Below are positions 62,160 to 64,000 of a DNA stretch of 64,000 nt, in pieces. Source of the DNA: Tieghemostelium lacteum (lineage: Eukaryota; Evosea; Eumycetozoa; Dictyosteliales; Raperosteliaceae); contig LODT01000046.1 of assembly GCA_001606155.1 (NCBI GenBank), forward strand, positions 62,001 through 126,000. The letters run 5' to 3'. The notes below the pieces were generated by a model. It was not told the DNA's origin and ran no database searches. It saw nothing but the letters and a program-made list of their open reading frames with translations. Made by a program: the position numbers and the translations under genes. Position 1 is the stretch's first letter. Every line of letters begins with the position of its first letter.

Positions 62160-63755
62160 ATGATAGATAGTAGTAAAGATATACAACATATATTTCAAAA
62201 TAATACCATAAGATTAGTGATTTTAAATAATTTAAGAGGTATACATGAATTAGTTAGATTAATGTTTACTTCAAAACTTGTAAAAACATTAATTGAAAAA
62301 TCATTAAAAGTGATGACTGTGGTAGTTGATCCTATAAAGATTAATCCTACTGCTATGAAATATCTATCAAATTGTTTTAGATTGATAATAAATACTTTAG
62401 ATGAAGAATTTCAAGATTATTTTCAATATCTAGAAAACATTGATCAATTGGAAATTAAAAAACAAAAACATTGGTTATCACAAGATGATTTCATGCATTT
62501 ATCTAATTCTATTACACAAAACATTATAATGACTGCTGAAGACATGAATAGGTATAGAGATGAAATGGTATCTATAACTAAACTATTAAAATCATTTACT
62601 ATTGAAATGGTATCTAAAGAATTTATAGAAGAATTAGTACCTTCTCAAATTACAAAAATTACATGTATTCGTAGAGCACAAAATTACTACGGTCATAACC
62701 AAAAACTAATAACTAATCTATTGACAACCACGTTGTTTTCTAATCTCACTGAAATTAGTTTTCAATCGAATCCCTACACTATACCCATCGATGCTACTAT
62801 TCTAGAGAATTTAAGTAAAAGTGGTAAAATTGAAAAAGTTAAATTATTTGATCTTGGTAATATCACAAATGAAGATATTATACATCTATCTGCGACTTGT
62901 AAACATTTATATATAGTAGAATGTCCTAAAGTCACCGATGAGATATTTAAATATCTTCCAGTTTTAGAAACACTTAAAATTGGAGATTGTGCTGGTATTA
63001 GTGGTATTGGTTTTCAATATCTAAATCAATCTACTTTAAAATCAGTTGATATATCTATTGGTACCTATCTATCAAATATTAACATTGAATATGTTAAATA
63101 TCTAAAAGAGATAGAGAGTGTAACTACCTATATTTCTACCAAAAATGTAATTGGTGAATATCTACAAGTATTCACTGAAATTAAATTTAACACTTTTGTA
63201 AATCTTGAACCTCTCCATTTCTCTTACTTTAAAAAGATTAGAGTTCTAAAACTACCAACATCACATAGTGTATACAATGACCAATGCATTCAAATACTCT
63301 ATGATAATTTATATGACCCAAAATCACTTAAACATCTGTCTATAGAGGGTGATATTACTGACAAGTCAATGGTGTATTTTAAATATTTAGAAAAACTTGA
63401 AATCAGTTATTGTGCAACAATTTCATCTGAAGAATTTAAATATCTTGAAAATCTAAAATACCTTTCCATTAGCAGATGTATGAATATAACAGATGATGCA
63501 TTTAAGTATCTACAACATTGTAAATCATTTAAAATTAGAGATATGAAAATCACTGAAACTGCATATACTTATATGACCAATACAGTTCGTCTAAGTGTTG
63601 ATGAACAATTTCCACTTTCAGCACTAAAGCATCTAAAAAATCTAGATAGATTTAAAATAAGTGTAAATCGATGTATAGATGATCTGGATCCAGATTTACT
63701 AAAAATGATTAATCATTTAAATTCAAATGGTATAAAAGCAATCCTTAAAGAATAA
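62160..63755 (+). CDS. Leucine-rich-repeat protein with F-box-like start
   Basis: Single exon of 531 residues. The start (HIFQNNTIRLVILNNLRGIH, then LMFTSKLVKTLIEKSL) is F-box-like in shape, lacking the usual Leu-Pro. From about residue 215 a series of AMN1/FBXL-type leucine-rich repeats can be seen: ECPKVTDEIFKYLPVLETLK, IGDCAGISGIGFQYLNQSTL, ISYCATISSEEFKYLENLKY and RCMNITDDAFKYLQHC. Each has the L-x-L-x-x-C-x-x-I-T-D pattern. FBXL proteins serve as SCF substrate receptors; here that remains inference. It is not closely related to the two F-box-like genes at 16.5-20.4 kb. Large dictyostelid families of this shape are common. Confidence 0.82.
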   Translation: MIDSSKDIQHIFQNNTIRLVILNNLRGIHELVRLMFTSKLVKTLIEKSLKVMTVVVDPIKINPTAMKYLSNCFRLIINTLDEEFQDYFQYLENIDQLEIKKQKHWLSQDDFMHLSNSITQNIIMTAEDMNRYRDEMVSITKLLKSFTIEMVSKEFIEELVPSQITKITCIRRAQNYYGHNQKLITNLLTTTLFSNLTEISFQSNPYTIPIDATILENLSKSGKIEKVKLFDLGNITNEDIIHLSATCKHLYIVECPKVTDEIFKYLPVLETLKIGDCAGISGIGFQYLNQSTLKSVDISIGTYLSNINIEYVKYLKEIESVTTYISTKNVIGEYLQVFTEIKFNTFVNLEPLHFSYFKKIRVLKLPTSHSVYNDQCIQILYDNLYDPKSLKHLSIEGDITDKSMVYFKYLEKLEISYCATISSEEFKYLENLKYLSISRCMNITDDAFKYLQHCKSFKIRDMKITETAYTYMTNTVRLSVDEQFPLSALKHLKNLDRFKISVNRCIDDLDPDLLKMINHLNSNGIKAILKE

Positions 63756-63809
63756 ATCTATTCCAATAACATTATTTGAATTTACATTTATTTGAAAGAA
63801 TTTGATTGT

Positions 63810-64000
63810 TTATTTATTCAATAAAATTGGTTGATAATTTTTATCTTTTTGGGAATTAAAAATATCATTGAATGAGGTGAGATTTGATAGTATAGATTCT
63901 TGAGAGTGTAAATGGAATTTAATAAATTCAAATGTCTTTGGTTTAACAGTTTTAGCAGGATTAAATGTTACATCTAGTGAATCTTCAATAAAGATTAATG
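63810..64000 (-). CDS. C-terminal part of an unidentified protein (cut by window edge)
   Basis: The minus strand is open from the window edge to TAA at 63810-63812, about 62 codons. The sequence includes EDSLDVTFNPAKTVKPKTFE, then FIKFHLHSQESILSNLTSFN. The composition is that of a real dictyostelid protein, with TAA stop and few low-complexity residues. I do not recognise the family from this tail. The gene is convergent with the LRR gene, 54 bases apart. Confidence 0.55.
   Translation of the reverse strand, partial: LIFIEDSLDVTFNPAKTVKPKTFEFIKFHLHSQESILSNLTSFNDIFNSQKDKNYQPILLNK

Overview
The window is very AT-rich. It has dozens of short spliceosomal introns (about 60-130 bases, mostly GTATGT/GTAAGT...TAG), homopolymer-coding tracts (poly-Asn, poly-Gln, poly-Thr/Ser), stop codons that are nearly all TAA, and tight gene spacing. 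This points to a social amoeba (dictyostelid). The gene content fits: ABC transporters, a class I PI3-kinase, GATA and bZIP factors, F-box-like repeat proteins, and tRNA-seeking retroelements. I cannot name the species. Exon boundaries are my own, chosen for splice signals plus reading phase; several spliced genes start at an ATG inside a longer open frame.

1-16.3 kb: the tail of an alpha/beta-hydrolase, a GATA zinc-finger factor, a two-pass membrane protein, a NatF/NAA60-like acetyltransferase, then a ten-exon ABCC (MRP-type) transporter head-to-head with an ABCB (P-glycoprotein-type) full transporter. 16.5-20.4 kb: two tandem F-box-like paralogues. 21-32.8 kb: RNase P/MRP subunit POP4/Rpp29, a PQ-loop membrane protein, a class I PI3-kinase, an unknown small protein, a PH/F-box/PH/RhoGAP protein, and a 76-residue ubiquitin-like protein lacking the terminal Gly-Gly. 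32.8-34.5 kb: a gene-poor stretch with palindromes, a 44-bp foldback and decayed coding sequence.

34.5-45.3 kb: an ankyrin/RCC1/BTB protein, two tandem secreted sugar-dehydrogenase-like proteins, a short acyl-CoA-synthetase-like protein without the usual ATP motif, then the compact housekeeping set ZNHIT1, OPA3 and GPKOW/Spp2, and an MSP/VAP-domain gene with an in-frame stop. 45.4-47.8 kb: a nest of 5'-truncated LINE ends, a solo LTR and a 5'-truncated Ty3/gypsy element just upstream of a tRNA-Arg(ACG) gene. 47.8-49.9 kb: an accessory patch with an orphan two-repeat protein, a protein of prokaryotic appearance and small coding remnants.

49.9-64 kb: a bZIP factor followed by a transmembrane segment (ATF6/CREB3-like layout), an adaptin/ARM-like protein, a four-pass membrane protein, a DEDDh exonuclease fused to a glyoxalase (GLOD5-like) domain, a TMEM33/Pom33-family protein, a Crinkler-type NTPase-nuclease, an LRR protein, and the end of an unidentified gene.
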